From assembly GCA_011364965.1 (NCBI GenBank), contig RDOB01000003.1, positions 272,939-336,275 on the forward strand: a stretch of DNA of 63,337 bases. Reading direction: 5' to 3'. This stretch comes from Candidatus Heimdallarchaeota archaeon (GTDB lineage: Archaea > Asgardarchaeota > Heimdallarchaeia > Hodarchaeales > Hodarchaeaceae). Shown here one piece after another: positions 61,858 to 63,337 of this stretch (its first letter is position 1; every line of letters starts with the position of its first letter). A program made the position numbers and the translations under genes. Under the pieces are notes generated by a model. That model was not told the DNA's origin, made no database searches, and saw only the letters and a program-made list of their open reading frames with translations.

Positions 61858-63337
61858 CTACGACCTCCGTTTCTTATTAATTCTATTTCCAATTGCCACT
61901 AAGCTAGCAAATATGCTTCCTCCTAATCCTAGCTCTGCTAGTAAATTTGGATGATCAATTGACTCAGGTACCGAACTACTACTAGTAGAGATCGGGGAAG
62001 AATCTAAAGATGTACTTTCACTTTGATCAATGGTTACAGTTAATGCAGGCAGACTATATGTTTGCTGTTGACCTATATCATCAAATGCAACAATTTGTAG
62101 ATCATAAGTTCCTTCTTCTAACCAAAATTCAAAGGTATAGTGGGTAATATTATGAAATAAGGGATTAAGGGCAAGATCAGATATATAGAGAGTCACAGAA
62201 AAAATCTGAAAATCATCCTTGATTGGTATTTCAATTCTATAAAGAGCGCGTCCTGAAGCTATTTTTATGAGGGAAATAGTATGACTCCCGAAAATTGGAG
62301 GACTGTCTGTTGAGTTAAATACTAGGAATGTAGCGCTTGTAGCACCATAAATGTCGGTTGCATTTATAATAATAGTCCATACCGAATGATCAAGATTAGT
62401 AACTAAAAAACGCCAATTTTGAAAACTACCACTAATACTTTCATATAAAAGATCACCTTGAACTTCTTGTTGCAAGGAACCATTGGAAATCGCGAGTACA
62501 ACTGAATCTATTGAAGCATTCTGCTTTTCGACCCGTATTTCTAGTACAAAGTTGTCTCGGGTTGTAGAGAAAGATTCGACGGATATTATTGGAGTATACC
62601 ACTTGGATTGGTAATTTATGCAGGTAGAAGGTGTTTGATCCCAAGGATACCAAACAGAAAAATTAAAACTGTAATTTTGTGGATTAATTGGTAAAATAGT
62701 GACCCACCGGTTCCAAAATGCTTCATAAGATAGATCAACGGACGATGTCAGAAATGCTAGTTTGACATATTCAATTGGTAATGAGTTATCATCTACTTTC
62801 ACCCAAATTTCATAGTGATCATTTGCCCAATTCACATAGACTTCCTCAATTTTTGGGGGAGGAGGGAACCAGTTTAGTACAAATATCTCGAAGTCATATT
62901 CATCAAAAATTGTCTTGGCAATTAAACGCGCATTCCAAATTCCTGGTGAAGATAAAGAGAAATCTAAGGCATAAAATTTGTTAAAAGCATCCCATTCTAA
63001 GTCTTCCGTTCTCGAACCGTTAATCTCTAGCCAGAGTCTTTCAAAATTAGGATTGGGTAAAATTTGAGTTGTAAGATAAAAATTTCCTGCATTATCCAAA
63101 GATTGCATATTTGATTCAATTAGTAAATCAACTTTAGCTACAATCGCAAATTCGAGTGTTGCATGTTCTACATTTCCTGCTTCGTCATAAGCATAAACTG
63201 ATAATAGATATTCTCCTATTGACAAATTTAAGAAAAAAGGAGTTAAATACGTTTGGTTAAACATGTGAACACCAGTAATGCTATAAAGGATAGTACTACC
63301 ATCGGAATAAATATTAAGTAAGATTCCATCATGAAAA
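61858..63337 (-). CDS. large Ig-like surface protein, 5' partial
   Basis: The frame is open past the first Met (63264) to the right window edge (residues before it read YSDGSTILYSITGVH), so the gene is partial at its 5' end. It is made of Ig-like repeats (SIGEYLLSVYAYDEAGNVEHATLEF; YDLQIVAFDDIGQQQTYSLP), each of the type that ends in a D-x-x-G-N-x turn. Towards the end is a Ser/Thr-rich stretch (STSLDSSPISTSSSSV) and a terminal helix GGSIFASLVAIG with KKRRS, the membrane anchor. N-glycan sites are frequent. It heads the minus-strand operon of surface and RecA-like genes. Confidence 0.7.
   Translation of the reverse strand, partial: FHDGILLNIYSDGSTILYSITGVHMFNQTYLTPFFLNLSIGEYLLSVYAYDEAGNVEHATLEFAIVAKVDLLIESNMQSLDNAGNFYLTTQILPNPNFERLWLEINGSRTEDLEWDAFNKFYALDFSLSSPGIWNARLIAKTIFDEYDFEIFVLNWFPPPPKIEEVYVNWANDHYEIWVKVDDNSLPIEYVKLAFLTSSVDLSYEAFWNRWVTILPINPQNYSFNFSVWYPWDQTPSTCINYQSKWYTPIISVESFSTTRDNFVLEIRVEKQNASIDSVVLAISNGSLQQEVQGDLLYESISGSFQNWRFLVTNLDHSVWTIIINATDIYGATSATFLVFNSTDSPPIFGSHTISLIKIASGRALYRIEIPIKDDFQIFSVTLYISDLALNPLFHNITHYTFEFWLEEGTYDLQIVAFDDIGQQQTYSLPALTVTIDQSESTSLDSSPISTSSSSVPESIDHPNLLAELGLGGSIFASLVAIGNRINKKRRS

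Noticed and set aside
1..63337. CRISPR arrays, insertion sequences, rRNA or tRNA genes
   Set aside because: None recognised by eye on either strand; tRNAs cannot be excluded without a covariance search.

Overview
The window looks like a piece of chromosome from an AT-rich archaeon (roughly two thirds A+T by eye). Archaeal traits include a geranylgeranyl-reductase-family flavoprotein (lipid core saturation), an archaeal-type phosphoglucose/phosphomannose isomerase, HypD, an MRP/NBP35 ATPase, RecA-like ATPases of the RadB/KaiC kind, S-layer-style Ig-like surface proteins and frequent GTG/TTG starts. A protein with a longin-like N-terminus, a possible Rag/Gtr-type GTPase remnant, V4R domains, a WD40 membrane protein with a possible cross-brace zinc domain and many Ig-like surface proteins point towards an Asgard lineage. 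That placement is inference: no rRNA, tRNA or ribosomal protein marker was recognised.

Layout. 1-3.5 kb: partial beta-propeller membrane protein, a long gap with a decayed ORF, and a HAAS-like/zinc-ribbon membrane protein. 3.8-8.2 kb: sugar-type MFS transporter, a thioredoxin-VKOR disulfide-forming protein and an MRP ATPase on the minus strand, then a DUF364-like protein. 8.2-10.8 kb: a cluster of small unknown genes with three copies of one winged-helix-like family. 10.9-17.5 kb: a plus-strand run with a Pro-rich membrane-anchored protein, an inactive/active M16 peptidase pair, a sugar-isomerase-like TIM barrel and a GH13 glucosidase. 17.4-20.5 kb (minus): HypD, an AAA+ ATPase and its small winged-helix partner. 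20.7-23.3 kb: PGI/PMI and geranylgeranyl reductase. 23.3-25.9 kb (minus): a large helical protein paired with a longin-like protein. 26-29.6 kb: GT-C mannosyltransferase, rhomboid protease and a thioredoxin-V4R protein. 30-36.5 kb: a broken surface-protein gene, an unknown gene, citrate lyase alpha subunit (citF) divergent from a citryl-CoA-lyase-like protein and a GMC-like flavoprotein, then a cation/proton antiporter killed by two in-frame stops. 36.7-41.2 kb: a von Willebrand A surface protein and a WD40/Ca-repeat/zinc membrane protein. 41.3-46 kb: HtpG, rubredoxin plus flavodiiron protein, aldo/keto reductase. 46-51.3 kb: a small new ORF, acyl-CoA dehydrogenase, thymidylate kinase, parvulin, a DRE-TIM synthase. 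51.3-63.3 kb: a giant PMT-like glycosyltransferase, GIY-YIG protein, alpha/beta-hydrolase-like protein, a run with a Cas4-like protein lacking the nuclease residues, and a convergent tight operon with a RecA-like ATPase, a P-loop-less RecA-like partner and surface/membrane proteins.

How the genes fit together. Several themes recur. Redox and stress: thioredoxin-VKOR, rubredoxin/flavodiiron, HtpG, AKR and parvulin. Carbon: MFS sugar symporter, GH13, PGI/PMI, citrate cleavage, acyl-CoA dehydrogenase. Cell surface: glycosyltransferases, vWA, Ig-like and WD40 proteins, rhomboid. The most novel-looking parts are the three-paralog cluster at 8.2-10.8 kb, the longin-like/helical pair at 23.3-25.9 kb, the RecA-like pair with the nearby Cas4-like protein at 57-60 kb, the WD40 protein with a cross-brace-like zinc module, and the citF plus citryl-CoA-lyase locus without citD or citE. 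No CRISPR array, insertion sequence or rRNA was seen.
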